Notes: a model not told the origin generated them from the letters alone. A stretch of DNA of 64,000 nucleotides from Aplectana chamaeleonis (GCA_029168955.1 JAPDOI010000116.1:799501-863500), one strand, 5' to 3'. Positions 11,235 to 24,142 are shown, numbered from the stretch's first letter. Numbers and translations: made by a program.

Positions 11235-11997
11235 ATCACGGACAGGGGTGTGCGGCAAAAGAATTTGAAATTTCGGCAAAAGGCAACGGCAACGGCAAAC
11301 CCCAAAAATGACCGGCAAACGGCAAAACGGCAAACGGCAAAAGCTGTTATGTGCTATAATACAGCCACATTTGATTAGTCGTGTGGTGAACCATGCAATA
11401 CCTGCCAGTTACTATGTATCTGGCGCTTAACTAGCCTTTACATGGAGGGAAAATCCCATATATCAAAAGCTACTTGCGAGCCTCAGGTGATCAGAGAGCT
11501 ACAGTAGCGCTGTTTTGTGTGTGATAGTATAGAAGCCTCTATAAAGTTCAACGAGGACGTTTGATTGCGCGACCCAGCCTACTCGATCTGGGCACGTGCA
11601 GCAAAGCGCAAGAAAGCTTGGTGCGGTGGGAGTGTGCGCCGACCCAAAGACTGAGGCCGATACCGGTACCACAATCAGGTGCGAATAGATGGATGGATAC
11701 GCGTTGATTGGTCGACAGTAAGGAAATGAGGAAGACAGTCCACACCGCGATCAGCAGCGCGCTTTTTAGGTTATGACCGGAGTCACTCACAATTTTTACA
11801 GTTACTGGCAAGTGATAGGCTCAGTGTTCTTTTCGCTCACTTGAAATCACGCCTAGATGGTCTACTTCGTGAGGCTAAAAAAGTGGAGTGCGACTGGTCA
11901 AGTTGAAGACAAAGTTCACGATAAAGACAGCCTTGGAGTTTTAGCCGAAAATCAAAAGCTCCGAAGGGGCTTGTTGATCTAATACACAGAATGAGAG

Positions 11998-12338
11998 GCA
12001 CCTGGGGTCGTATTCGCCAACAACCCGCCGAGGGAAGTGGAAGGGAAGCGGAAGGGATGATACCGCGCGCGGCAGAGGAGCAGATCAACCCATCTTACAC
12101 CATGTAAGATGGAAATGCAAACTGTGTTACGTATCGATATCACTGCAAAAAGATAAAGATTCCATCGCAAAGCGGCCATTCTTCAGCTATGCGATTCGAA
12201 AAATTCCGGCGGTCGCGAGGGAAGCCAAGGGAGGCGAGAGGTGGCCGTGGAGCGCGCGTTTTGTACTGAAATTTCACCTCATTTACCCTTCGACTACCCG
12301 GCGGGTTATTGGCGAATACGACCCCTGGTGATAATTCG
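11998..12338. repeat. Foldback element nested in the hAT element
   Basis: CACCTGGGGTCGTATTCGCC at the left is matched by GGCGAATACGACCCCTGGTG at the right, with the adjoining AACCCGCCG also inverted. The interior is GC-rich with CG runs. No target duplication identified. Confidence 0.55.
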
Positions 12339-12571
12339 ACCGGTACATGCGACGCGCGCGACAGAAAGTCGGTGGGCCCACGTCGTCGCTGGAGCGTCGC
12401 GCGCGGTGCGTTTGGCCAGCCGACTGCTCTTGAGCGTTTTGATTCTGTGTATTCAGCCAACAAGCCGGCACTAGGCCCAGTACAACAACAACGTCGACTA
12501 AAAAACAAACAATAAATCACTCCATGCGGCCCCAAAACAGGAATGCGGTGTGCCCGCCCCATCCTGGCGAC

Positions 12572-13431
<860 letters not shown>

Positions 13432-14483
13432 CTGGCTACCGAGGAAGTGGGTGGGGCGAGCACACCACATTCAAGTTTCTTGGCCGTATATTTATGTTGA
13501 CTGCTCGTTTTGAGCAGGTTTTCGACACTGTTGTTGCAATGGGCCTCGGACATTTTGATTTCAGGTAAAAAATTTGAAGTTGGTTTCAATCGTTGCCTCC
13601 GAAGATGTTTTGTTTTTCCAACTCTACACCATTTCATAAAAAAACTCAGCTCTGCCAAGGAGTCAACCCGGTGCTATCGCAGCGGGGAATGAGGCACTTA
13701 GCCATCCCACTCGACCATGCCCATTTTTTCGCGCCGCCGCGCAATTTGAGAACCAACTGAGGGTTTTCCTCCCCTTCCAAAATTAGTAGAGTAGTTGTGG
13801 AGCAGAAACGTAGGCGTAGCCAAGTGCCCCCCCCCCCCCTCGCTGCGACAGCACTGTCGACCCTTCGTTACAGCTAATCCTCTCGACATCGAAAATATCA
13901 TTGAACACTGCCCTTAATGACCGCTGTGAACATTGTTCAATTTTTAAAAAGCCGGACCATTTGCAGGATTGATCATTTCGATGTCCCATTTATTACCCTC
14001 AGCCAACCAACCGACGATAAGCGGGCCTACTTACACAAGTTCTCAAATGGCTCATATGTATAAAAAGCGATGCTTCCACGCCAAAACTTCTGTACCATTT
14101 GATTTTGCAATTGCGGAACTGGCAGGAATCGGTATGCTTCTGGAAAAGTTTTTTCGCGATTCCGGCATTTCTAAGGGGTTTAAATTTTCATGGTTAAAGA
14201 GAGACATTTAGAGGCTCCCAACTTAGAACCTAAACAAACTCCTCTGATAACCGAGTCAAATTGTCTTTACCTGGAACTAGCCAGAAAATTATTTGCTGCA
14301 GCTTCGAATCGCTGAACAATACAGAAACTGAGGTGAGGGCGCACACCAGGCCCTTTTTAACGCATTTTTGCCGAAAATTTGCCGTTTTGAGCGAAAATTT
14401 CGGCAAACGGCAACGGCAACGGCAAACCCCAAAAATGGCCGGCAATCGGCAAACGGCAATTGCCGCACACCCCTGATCACGGA

Positions 14484-16140
14484 GCCGCTACGACGTTGCT
14501 GCGGAGCATTGACACAGCTAAGAGGAGCCGAAGCGGCACTATCACGGAGCCGCTACGGCGTTGCTGCAGCGAATAGAGTGCCATTAGGAAACGAAGCGGC
14601 GCTTTCTCGGAACTATCGCGGAAACTTCTACAGGAGTCATCTTGGCAAAAGCATACAGAAGAGCGCGGAAATTCGCTTTTCTTGTTTTTTGGTCATACCT
14701 CTCTTTGAAGAGAACGTTTCACAACATCTTTCGAATCAGCATCGAGTAGTCTTTTTTTATCTACACATGGCTTACTCCCAAACAAGGCACATAGGGCCGT
14801 CACTGCCAATCGAGTGGGTGAGGAGTGGCACAACATGAGATGCTAGATTAGACATTTTTTTCAATTTCAGGATTGTAATGTTACAACTATTTGCTCCTAT
14901 TTTTGTTTTATTAAATTCTTCGTAGTCTCTGAATATTATTGATCTACAATTCATTCAGTCACTCATTCAATAATTTTTGGTTTTTATTTACAATCGTTTC
15001 ATTTTTCTTTTTTTTTTTGTTTTTTTTTGCAACTAGACAACGTCGGGAAGGGTGAGATCATTCCCCACGATGTGACTGTTATATAAAGGAACTGTGAAAC
15101 GGGAAGTTTTGTGGCGAAAATTCACACTAATACCACAACAGCATCGGAACAGTTTATAAATTACTTCTGAAACTTGTAAAAAAAAGCTTATAAAAGCTAG
15201 GGATATGAATTGTCTGAAGACAGGGGCGAAACAGTTTATATCAAACCAAAAAATACAAAATGAAAAAAACAATTAAGTAAAACGAAAGTTAAATAAAACA
15301 AAATAAAATACATTAAGCGAATATATTTAAAAAAAATTGAAAAATAAATAAATAATTAGTTAATTAAAATAAATAAGATACTAATTATAAAAAATCTTTT
15401 TTATAACTTATAAAATGCGAAACTACTGTTTGAATTCAATAAAAATGAGAAATATCTGGCAACTCAGGTTGAAATGAGAAAACGTCTTGAATCATCTTAG
15501 AAATCGACTGGACGCTAAACAATGCAATATTTTTAAAAAAATTAGAAATGTAGTGAAATATTTGAAAAAAAGCATAGACCAAGTATTGATTAGGGCTTGA
15601 AACCGTGAAAATTCTCTTAGAACGCTATAATGCAGTTACTATCGTATGTCGAATTACGTACAGTCTATCCGAACGCGACGCGATCTGCGTGCGTATCTCT
15701 GAGAGTTTTGGCCGCGAAATAGCCGCCAAATTATGCTCGTCGCGAAATAGCCGAGAAATCGTGCTTTCCAGGTAGGTATACGGCGCATTCCAGAGGCACG
15801 ATTCAGATGCCATCACCTTCGTCGGTTCAGTTGCCCAAGTTTGAGGTACCTGGACCTCTGAAGGCCCCACCCAACCGCTGGCGGCCCCAGGCGAGGGTTG
15901 CGCCTTGGTTACTTTTGGTAACTTCCCGTTATCCCATCTGTTATATCTCGGTTATTTCTCGGCTACTTCTTGTCTGTTTCGTGAAAAGCCGAGAAATTTC
16001 CCACCAGGAGCTTCTGTGGAGCCTGGTGGGCTATTTCTCGGCCAAAACTCTCAGAGAAGTTGCCGCGAAAGCACCTCAATGGTTCCGTTACAGATCCGCG
16101 CCGGCCCGCGAGGATTACTAATCACGGAGTCCAGACACAG
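14484..16140 (+). repeat. R1 long repeat, copy 2
   Basis: Head-to-tail second copy of the block order seen at 9.5-11.2 kb, including CACATGGCTTACTCCCAAAC near 14764, the AAAATAAATAAATAA tract, and an SL1-like leader at 15824-15845. It provides the empty site for the MITE at 16895-17144. Confidence 0.65.
15824..15845 (+). other. SL1-like 22-mer in R1 repeat copy 2
   Basis: Three substitutions from SL1 (T5C, A7G, A10G), with CCCAAGTTTGAG intact, followed by GTACCTGGACC. No Sm-like site or terminal hairpin follows in the expected window. Confidence 0.45.
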
Positions 16141-17600
16141 CTTGAAGGAGCCGAAGCGGCACTATCGCGGAGCCGCTACGGTGTTGCCGCAGCGAATAGA
16201 GTGCCATTAGGAACCGAAGCGGAGCTTTCGCGGCACTATCGGGGCAACTTCTGGAAGAGTCATCTTGGCAAAAAACATGAAAAAGAACGCGGAAATTTGC
16301 TTTTTTTTGTTTTCTGGTAATAACTCTCTCCGAAGAAGACGTTTCACAACACCTTTCGAATCAGAATCGATTAGTCTTATTTTTATCTACACATGGCTTA
16401 CTCCCAAACAAGGCACATAGGGCCGTCACTGCCAATCGAGTGGGTGAGGAGTGGCACAACATGAGATGCTAGAATAGACGATTTTTTCAATTTCAGGATT
16501 GTAATGTTACAACTCTTTGTTCCTATTTTTGTTTTATTAAATTCTTCCTAGTCTCTGAATATTATTGATCTACAATTCATTCAGTCATTCATTCAATAAT
16601 TTTTGGTTTTTATTTACAATCGTTTCATTTTTCTTTTTTTTTTTGCAAGTAGGCAACGTCGGGAAGGGTGAGATCATTCCCCACAATGTGACTGTTATAT
16701 AATGGAACGGTGAAACGGGAAGTTTTGTGGTGAAAATTCACACTAATACCACAACAGCATCGGAACAGTTTATAAAATATTTCTGAAACTTGTAAAAAAA
16801 AAAGCTTATAAAAGCTAGGGATATGAATTGTCTGAAGACAGGGGCGAAACAGTTTATATCAAACCAAATAATACAAAATGAAAAAAAACAATTACAGGCC
16901 ATAAAACGGCCAATGTCTCACCGTCGACTGCGAGCCACGCGCTGCGCGACCGCACGCGCGTCGGAAGCAGACGGGTTTTGGCCGCCGCGCGACGAGTTTT
17001 GGCCGCCGCGCGACGAGTTCTGCTACCGCGCGACGGCCGAAACTCGTCGCGCGGCGGCCAAAACTCGTCTGCTTCCGACGCACGTGCGGTCGCGCAGCGC
17101 GTGGTACGCAGTCGACGGTGAGACATTGGCCGTTTTATGGCCTGTAAGTAAAACGAAAGTTAAATAAAACAAAATAAAATACATTAAGCGAATATATTTT
17201 TAAAAAATTGAAAAATAAATAAATAATTAGTTAATTAAAATAAATATGATGATAATTATAAAAAATCTTTTTTATAACTTATAAAATGCGAAACTACTGT
17301 TTGATATCAATAAAAACGAGAAATATCTGGCAACTCAGGTTGAAATGAGAAAACGTCTTGAATCATCTTAGAAATCGACTGGACGCTAAACAATGAAAAT
17401 TTTTTAAAAAAATTAGAAATGTAGTGAAATATTTGAAAAAAGCATAGGCCAAGTATTGATTAGTGCAGTGAAAGATGACGGGTTCGGATTTGACCCGCTT
17501 CTCCTTCAGTTTTATCAGAACAAAATCTAGCGCGCACTGGAACAGTGAAAATTTTTTTAGAAAGTTGTAATGCAGTAATTAGCGTATGTCGAATTACGTA
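16141..17600 (+). repeat. R1 long repeat, copy 3 (partial, interrupted)
   Basis: Third head-to-tail copy: AGCGGCACTATCGCGG block, CACATGGCTTACTCCCAAAC near 16394, and CTGTCTGAAGACAGGGGCGA near 16829. It is interrupted by a TA-flanked MITE and ends in the GTCGAATTACGTACAGTC block, where a different MITE begins. It lacks the SL1-like part. Confidence 0.65.
16895..17144. mobile_element. 250-bp palindromic MITE with TA target duplication
   Basis: CAGGCCATAAAACGGCCAAT and its exact complement bound the element, with TA on each side (16893-16894, 17145-17146). The arms extend through CGTCGACTGCG and copies of GGCCGCCGCGCGACGAG. R1 copy 2 carries the uninterrupted AACAATTAAGTAAAACG at about 15269. 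Tc1/mariner-type by its TA duplication. Non-coding. Confidence 0.85.
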
Positions 17601-17834
17601 CAGTCTATCCGAATGTAAATGTCAGTTGACGCGGTCGGCGTGCGTATCCAGCGGTCTTTTGAAGACTAATTCCGGACATATCGATCGATTGGTAGGAGTG
17701 TTGGACAAATAGTAAATAATATTCCAGTCAGTTGTTCGCAGGCGAGGAAAGCCTCGCTCGGGAAATGCATATCTAAGAGCCACTCGACACGCACGCCGGC
17801 CGCGTGGGCGAGCATTCTGATTCGGACCGACTTT
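17601..17834. mobile_element. GCGGTCGGCGTGCG MITE
   Basis: The left end (GTCTATCCGAA ... CGCGGTCGGCGTGCGT) and right end (ACGCACGCCGGCCGCG ... TTCGGAC) are imperfect inverted repeats of about 45 bp. The family also occurs at 29901-30127 and as a fragment at 7.69 kb. Non-coding. Confidence 0.6.
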
Positions 17835-18287
17835 ATGCGCACGCAATGATAAATTATCACTTTTGCCAGGAATATGAACTTTAAAAAATTTCATTTTCTA
17901 TTAACTGTTTCGGGTCAGTTATTCTCTTTTTAAGATCTAAATGTTTTGTTGTTCTTCCGCGTGCGTGTGCGGAGCGAAAGGAGAGACGACGAAAAAGCCT
18001 GAGAGAGAAAGAGGCGCAGCGTGGGCGCGCACACGCACGCGATCGAAGAAGATAAATTTTACTCCGAGGTAGAGGATATGATATTAGTGTGCATTTTAGC
18101 CGCGAATTTTTCCCGTTTCACCATGCCTTTATATGGCAATTACACCGTGGTGAATATTGCGAACTCAGAATCAGAAAAAATCGTCGAAACGGCTGCGAGT
18201 TCAAAAAACTCGGTTCTGGGTCGAACATTCAGCACGAGGAACAGAAGCGCTACGAAGATTTTGGGCCATTCAAATTTATGATTCCTA

Positions 18288-18574
18288 AGGCCTAGTGCAT
18301 ACTTTTCGCGAAAAGCGACACGACATAATGTTTGTCATCGATATCGAACGAAAATCGATATTGCTAATGTGTACTATCGCGCGTCGCGGGAAGTAAACTC
18401 TGGTACCGCCGTAGTGACCTGTTGATTTCGATTATCACAGCGTGGAGCGGTGGCTTTTTTGTCGAAACCTCCTTATCACTAGTTATATTTCACCGAGGCC
18501 CACCGCTCCGCTGCTGGTATTGATCGAAATCAACAGGTCACTACGGCGGGACCAGGGTTTATGTACTAAGCCTA
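18288..18574. mobile_element. Harbinger-type MITE carrying an internal 166-bp hairpin
   Basis: The ends GGCCTAGTGCATAC and GTACTAAGCC are flanked by TAA. The interior has ATCGATATCGAACGAAAATCG, as in the 130-bp elements at 57.0 and 57.7 kb. Inside, 18395-18560 is a near-perfect hairpin: CCGCCGTAGTGACCTGTTGA is matched by its inverse, with only two mismatches over 38 bp including the outer AAACTCTGG. Confidence 0.55.
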
Positions 18575-18769
18575 ATTGTGAGAAAATTGGATTCTTTTTT
18601 TCCGAAGCAATCTCGTCATAAGAATTGTGTATTCATAAATTTGAACCTAGCTTATATAATCTTTGCGTACGACAACTTACTTACTTGGACAATTTTTTTT
18701 GAAAATTGACTAAAATAAATTGAACACGGTTGCAATTCTCAGCATCTCCTATTGTCCCACTTCTCACCC

Positions 18770-19285
18770 AATAGGTTACACATGAATTCCTGAACAAGTT
18801 ACCTGAGACTTTATCGCAAGTTGCGTGATGGCTTCACCCAACTTATTTCAAATTAACAAGTAACTTGAAGCGATGTAACTTGACGAGATCTTTGAGTAAA
18901 CATACATACAACTTGCGCTAATCATGCAGGTAACTTACACAGCACTGTGAATAACTTGCAATGTTGTTACATGTATGTTGAGATCGGCATGCGATGCGGC
19001 CCGCACATGGAGACGCAAGGCGGCCGACCCACGGAAACGCGACGCACGCAGACGCGCGCGATGAACGGAAATATGTAAATTTGGCTTTGAAACAGAGGAT
19101 ACATAATGCGATAAAACAACACGCTTAGGCCTCATGCGAATACCTTTTGTCGTATGTAAGTCACCTCACACCATGGAACGTTCTTACTACGTCGAAGGTT
19201 ACATGTAACCTAAGGTTGCAAAGATAAGTTGCGGGTAACATGTTCAGAGTCCTTAACTCGCGTGTAACTTGTTCAGAAAACCCTG
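18770..19285. repeat. Diverged ACATGTAAC-type repeat
   Basis: GTTACATGTAACC, GCAAGTTGCG and CAGGTAACTTACA palindromic segments are scattered around a CG-rich middle (18985-19060). It resembles the ACATGTAAC foldbacks, but no SL1-like core or clear termini remain. Confidence 0.4.
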
Positions 19286-19990
19286 AGTAATTATGGTATT
19301 CCCTTGTGAGATAGGTTGATCGCTCGGAAATGAATGACCTCAGAAATCTACTCCTCAGACCTCGTATTTTCAAAATTGGGTAAAAAAATAACAAATTTCT
19401 TCCCGCAGATACCCAATCCCTCCATGAAAGTCAGAGTTTTGGCTCGGGGATAGAGAAAAAGGAAGCGAATTTCATCGCAGCGCGTGTTTTGATCGCGTGG
19501 ACTAACAAGATTTCGGGCGAGTTTCAGGCTCACCGACGCTGCCGCCACGGCTCGGAGCCTCATTAGGTGAAATGCGGTTTACAATGTTTACCTTACACGG
19601 TAGGGGAGAACATTCTGCCGGTGAAAAAAAATATTGATATATCTACACGCCAGGAGGAAAGAATTCAGAACCAGAAATTTTTTGTGGAGAAGATCGTATT
19701 CATGAACAATTGGACATACACGTTCAAAAAATAACCTTGATACAACGATAGTTAACTTGAAAATATTAATAAACCCATGAGAATAAGTACAAAAAGTCTT
19801 AATTAAATTTAAAGGAAGCTATTTTTAAATAAAAAGTTATTTGAATAATTGTTAAGAAGGCAAATATAAATTCATACGACATGCTGGCGGGAAACTCAGA
19901 GTTCTGAAGTTGTTGTACCCATGTACAAAGTAGTAGTTTTCTGGTGGCTATAGGACGGTAAGGTCAATTTTTTTCTACGGATTGTCCTTA
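19286..19990. other. Intronic stretch, nothing recognised
   Basis: Unique sequence without coding character, repeats or RNA-like structure that I can identify. Confidence 0.5.
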
Positions 19991-19996
19991 GACCTA

Positions 19997-20589
19997 CACA
20001 GAAAAATCAAAACAAGTTACTTGTAATATAAATGTAACTTACTAGAATGTCATAAGTCACTTACGTTTATATTACATGTAACTTAAATTTATATTACATG
20101 TAACTTAAATTTATATTGCATGTAAGATACATTTATGTTACATGCAACTTACATTTATTTTTTCACTATGGGTGGTCAACATTTGACGCAGACGACACGC
20201 GACGCAGAGCGCGCGTCTCAGACCACCCACTAAGCAAAAAAAATGTCGTGCGGGTTCTTCACTGCTGGTGTGGGGACAAGTACCTCAAACTTGGGAAACT
20301 GAACCAACAGTTGTGCCATTCAAGTTACATGTAACATATAGGAGGCACACTGCACGCAAGAACCTCTCAGAAACCGAAAACAAGTTACTTGTAAGATATC
20401 TAAGCCGATGTAAGTTACTTGCGATTCATCTCAAGTCTTTTAAGTTACATGTAACATATCGGATTTAAAATATCAGTATTCCGCCGATATGTTACTCGTA
20501 ACTTAAATGACCTGAGATAAGTCGCAAGTAACTTATAACTTACATCGGCTCAGACATGTTACAAGTAACTTGTTTTCATTTTTCTGATA
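19997..20589 (-). mobile_element. ACATGTAAC foldback element with SL1-like module
   Basis: ACAGAAAAATCAAAACAAG at the left and CTTGTTTTCATTTTTCTG at the right are inverted termini. The arms are made of TTACATGTAACTTA palindromes. The middle contains the SL1-like module on the minus strand. It abuts a Harbinger-type MITE on the right. Confidence 0.65.
20201..20305 (-). ncRNA. SL1-like RNA module, copy 2
   Basis: The leader at 20284-20305 differs from SL1 by three bases (T5C, A7G, A10T) and keeps CCCAAGTTTGAG followed by GTACTTG. The Sm-like ATTTTTTTTG is at 20235-20244. The terminal GACGC-N7-GCGTC hairpin is at 20201-20217. Total length is 105 nt, identical to copy 1. It lies in the sense orientation inside a 22.5 kb intron of the host gene. 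Confidence 0.4.
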
Positions 20590-20722
20590 AGTGCATACAG
20601 CTTTCCCACGACGAGCGGTGCAACATTGTGTTCGGGATAGATATCGACCGAAAATCGATATGGTTCAAATGCACTGTCGCTGTGGCGCGTCGCAGCAAGT
20701 ATGCATTCAGCCTTGTAAATAG
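20586..20722. mobile_element. Harbinger-type MITE with ATCGACCGAAAATCGAT core
   Basis: TAAGTGCATAC at the left and GTATGCATTCAGCC at the right are inverted. The core ATATCGACCGAAAATCGATA is shared with the elements at 18.3, 57.0 and 57.7 kb. Confidence 0.5.
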
Positions 20723-21300
20723 AGTTGCTCACTAGGGAAACTTTTTTGGATCACTAGCCGTTTGCAACGATTTATACTCTTAGGTGGTGTCTCTTAGAAG
20801 CATTCCCGAATTCAGAGTAATAGCTACATACAATGGGTATGTCTTAACCCGACGGGTATTTTCAGCTAGGCGAGCAGGTATCCTCTGGTTTGGAGTCAAC
20901 TACTTTTACTTTGTCCCATCGCGCGCTTGTGCGGTGCGAGGGTAGAGACGGCAAGAGAGCGTGGGAAGAAGGAGACGCAGCATACGCACGTAGACGCACG
21001 CGGTTAACGAAATTAGATTTCACTTCGAATTAAAGGATAAGTGTATCCGTGAGGCAATTTTCGGCATGTGCAGAAGAGAAAAAATCAGATTTGGCTGGAA
21101 ACGTTTTTTCTGGGGCAATTTGGTGTCCTGAATACGAATCTGGGGTCAGTTTTTTTGATATTCTGAGAATTACCGTAGGTTACGGCAGATGTAACGCCAT
21201 TTAGACACGAAAACCACCACAGCAATTGGGAAAATCTATGAATAGACCTACCATCCGTGTTCAGCACCCAAAATAACCTCTGTAGAAAAGTTTACTCTGA
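20723..21300. other. Intronic stretch, nothing firm
   Basis: Mostly unique. Near 21170 there is a TTACCGTAGGTTACGG half-palindrome and near 21255 GTGTTCAGCACCC, both elements of a recurrent hairpin family. No coding evidence. Confidence 0.45.
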
Positions 21301-21309
21301 GAAAATTTG

Positions 21310-21850
21310 CCGCGTCAGTGCCGGGAAAGTACCGCGACCCTCGACATCGCTGCGATAGTACCGCAGCGGCTCCGCGTCAGAACCGCGCCGGCTTCGCGTT
21401 AGAACCGCGCCGGCTCCGCGAGGATGCAGCAGTGAACCCGCGTGGAGTACGATGCACTATCCTGTGTGGTGAAACCAAGTTGTCGCTGGTTCAAATACCC
21501 AAGTTTGAGGCACATTCCGTATTTCTTTCGGGCGCAAAAGCGACGGTAACCTCTGTAGCTATCAGACAGATGATGCAACGACCGCAGGTGAGTATTTTTG
21601 TTCTTGCCCCCTCCCCCTAGTTGTACTATCATTCTTATATAACTTCAGATCAGACACTCTCCCTGAGTCGCTGCGGCACTATCGCGGAGCCGAAGCGGCA
21701 CTTCCGCATCACCGCTACGGCTCCGCGGTAGTGCCGGCGCATCTCCGCGACAGTGCCGCTTCGGTGCCTATAGGCTCCGAAGCGGCACTACCGCGGAGCC
21801 GCAGCGGCGATTTCTCTCGGAGTAGGAGCGAAATCGTCGTGGCGTTTAGG
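21310..21850 (+). repeat. GCCGAAGCGGC-family repeats with an SL1-like 22-mer
   Basis: GCCGCGTCAGTGCCGGGAAA, GGCTCCGCG and GCCGAAGCGGCACT blocks related to the 7.8-9.4 kb array. Two inverted blocks (21660-21830) surround a GCTCCGCGGTAGTGCCG centre. The SL1-like 22-mer lies at 21488-21509. Confidence 0.55.
21488..21509 (+). other. SL1-like 22-mer without a GT donor
   Basis: Two substitutions from SL1 (T5C, T8A); CCCAAGTTTGAG intact. It is followed by GCACATTCC instead of GTACTTG, so the donor dinucleotide is GC. It is the only one of seven copies with that change. Confidence 0.45.
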
Positions 21851-21967
21851 AACCTAATCCTCAACAAATGCCAGTACCCAAATGACAGAACCGCTCCGTA
21901 ACTCGGCTTGAAGATATCTGTAGCAGCTACAAACTTGGGTTCAGAAACACCTATAGAGGTTTACCTA

Positions 21968-22198
21968 CTCAGGCGATTCTCAGCCCCGAGCCGCACAGAA
22001 CAGCAATCGGAGCCGCCTGACAGTTCGGCTCCTCCCAATCTCCGGGCCACTGCTGTTGCTATTCCGGCGAACTGGGGCAGCCCGGACAGCAACAGCGGTG
22101 GCCCGTAAAGCACCAGCAGTGGCCCGGACAGCAACCGACCCGCAGATTAGGAGAACGAGCCGAACTGTCAGGCGGCTCGGGGCCGATAATCGCCTGAG
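21968..22198. mobile_element. CTCAGGCGA MITE
   Basis: CTCAGGCGATTCTCAGCCC at the left is matched by GGCCGATAATCGCCTGAG at the right, with TA on both flanks. The arms contain GCCGCCTGACAGTTCGGCTC and the middle CTGTTGCTGTCCGG. Thirteen copies occur in the window. Non-coding. Confidence 0.75.
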
Positions 22199-22199
22199 T

Positions 22200-24070
22200 A
22201 ATTAGCTAAAAACGGCTGGGTCGCGCAACACTGCGTAACAATAACACATACTGGAGTTCAAAGAATTTTTCGCGCACAACTCAAAATTTCGTCCATTTTT
22301 CATGAAATTCTTCGTGGGTGCTAGAAGACCCCAATTTTCCCTAAGGGTTTGGAACCCCTGGGTGGGCTAAATTTTGACGTGAGTGCGAAATTTTTCTTTG
22401 ACCCCCTCCCCACTATGTGTAATCCGGCCGGAACCCGACAAAAACGATCTCAAATTTTTGTTTGAACCACGGATAATTTCCAGAAAAAAGTTTTGACTTC
22501 TATTTGAAACAAAATTTTCCCTAATTAGGTCAGTGAGGTGTGGAAGTGACCTTTGACCAGCCGAAAATCGAATAAAATCATCGATGGGGCCACCCAAGGC
22601 GCCCATCTTCTACCTGCGTATTTCTATGGATAGCCCCCTTTCTCATAAGTAATTTTATACGGAACTTTTTTCACTTCCTTTATTTGATCTTGTTGTCATG
22701 TATCAGGTGTAATACATTCATTTTCATGTCAAAAGTATATAAATTAGGCTACGAAGTATGTACTTTTGAAAACATTCCAACAGGAAATACAATTATGTGG
22801 TTATGTTCTTCCTGATACGATTATACTCCTAGTCTGATGACGTTGATAGTGAAGCGGAAAACAATTTGGGGAAAGAAGTACTGAAAATTTACATTAATTC
22901 AATACGAGAAATATTGCAAGCAGTGGGGTAATTTGAATTTTTAACAGCACAACTCGGCGAAAAATCTCAAAAAATTCGAAAAACTTAGGGAGTTTTCCAC
23001 GTCTGTCTCGCTTGTCATCTTATTTATCTAAGGATCGTGTGTTTATAGAAAATTTAATTTTACAGAAAATAATTAGTTTTACTTGGCCCATTTCATTGGT
23101 AGTCCAGTTACACAAAAATGTTAGTTTTCAAGGCTTGAAAGTTGCCGATTTTAAGTTTTTTCCCCGGAATTCTTTATGGTCCCTGAACCTTTCCAGCGGC
23201 CAACTTTTGAAATTGCACACCTCTCGAGCATCCCTCCATCCTCTGCTTTCCTAATTATCACGCCCTGCCGCTCAAGGATAATGCTCATGTGTAAACACAG
23301 CTTAGCGCGAAGAGCCGGAGATGATTCTTGATCCACTTAGCGCCTCTGAAAAATGATCTACTCTCCGAACGCCTCCTCCTCGCCCTCTTCAGCTTCAACG
23401 CATCTGCATTCGTGGACTTTGATTTCTGAAGTCTTAACCAGGCGGAGGGACATCCACGAGTGTTACACCCAGGGTTGAGAACTTATGGCAAGTTTTTATA
23501 AAAATGTACAAAGTACGAATGAAGATGACTTGGAGAAAGTGGCCATTCCGGTTGAATTTCAACTTCAAAGAATCAAATTTGGTCGAAAATTTAGAATTTG
23601 AACGTTTCCCTGAACAGAGTTATAAGCGAAAGGTTGCGGTGGGTAAATGACCTTACGCTATCGCTTATACCTCCACTTAGAGAAACGGTGCGCAGCCAGA
23701 AAGTTCAAATTAGATTTTTTTTGTCAAAATTTGATTCTAAAAAGTTTCATTTCTTTCGGAATGACCACCTTCTCCCTAGTTAGAAACTACTGCAAAACCG
23801 TCGATGCTATTAATTATAGAGAGTATGGGCGATCTTAAAAATAAGGTTGTTAAAAAAATGAACTTGTCTAACCTCTAAGCTGATGAGACTCGATTCCGAA
23901 ACTGAGTTTGGCTGTCAAGTAGGGTCTACGCTGTCTAACCCTTTAATCTCACCTTGATTCAGGTATAAAAAAAGTTTTCAGCTGCCCGTGAAAATATATT
24001 AAGAAGTTATGGTGAGTTTTTTCAGCATGGAAGGGTCCAAACAGTGAAAATGGTTCATATCTCCGGCCAG
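22200..24070. other. Intronic stretch with one foldback remnant
   Basis: Mainly unique AT-rich DNA. Around 23530-23785, GAGAAAGTGGCCATTCCGG and CGGAATGACCACCTTCTCC are inverted, with AGAATCAAATTT arms inside: a ~250-bp imperfect foldback of a family also seen at 61.2 and 62.7 kb. No exon recognised. Confidence 0.5.
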
Positions 24071-24072
24071 AA

Positions 24073-24142
24073 AGCATGTCCTAGTGGATAGAGTTGTAGA
24101 CTGTCAGTCTGGTGCTCAGTCAGGTTCAATCCCCCCCGCTGC
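24073..24142 (+). repeat. tRNA-like (SINE-type) remnant
   Basis: GTCCTAGTGGATAGAG resembles a tRNA A box, CTGTCAG an anticodon loop with GTC, and GGTTCAATCC is a perfect B box at tRNA spacing. The acceptor and T stems do not pair properly, so it is not a functional tRNA; a tRNA-derived SINE or pseudogene is likelier. Confidence 0.45.

Noticed and set aside
11548..11811. Possible hAT transposase fragment on the minus strand
   Set aside because: Only a short VSDSGHNLKSAL stretch is suggestive; the rest does not follow a hAT catalytic domain.
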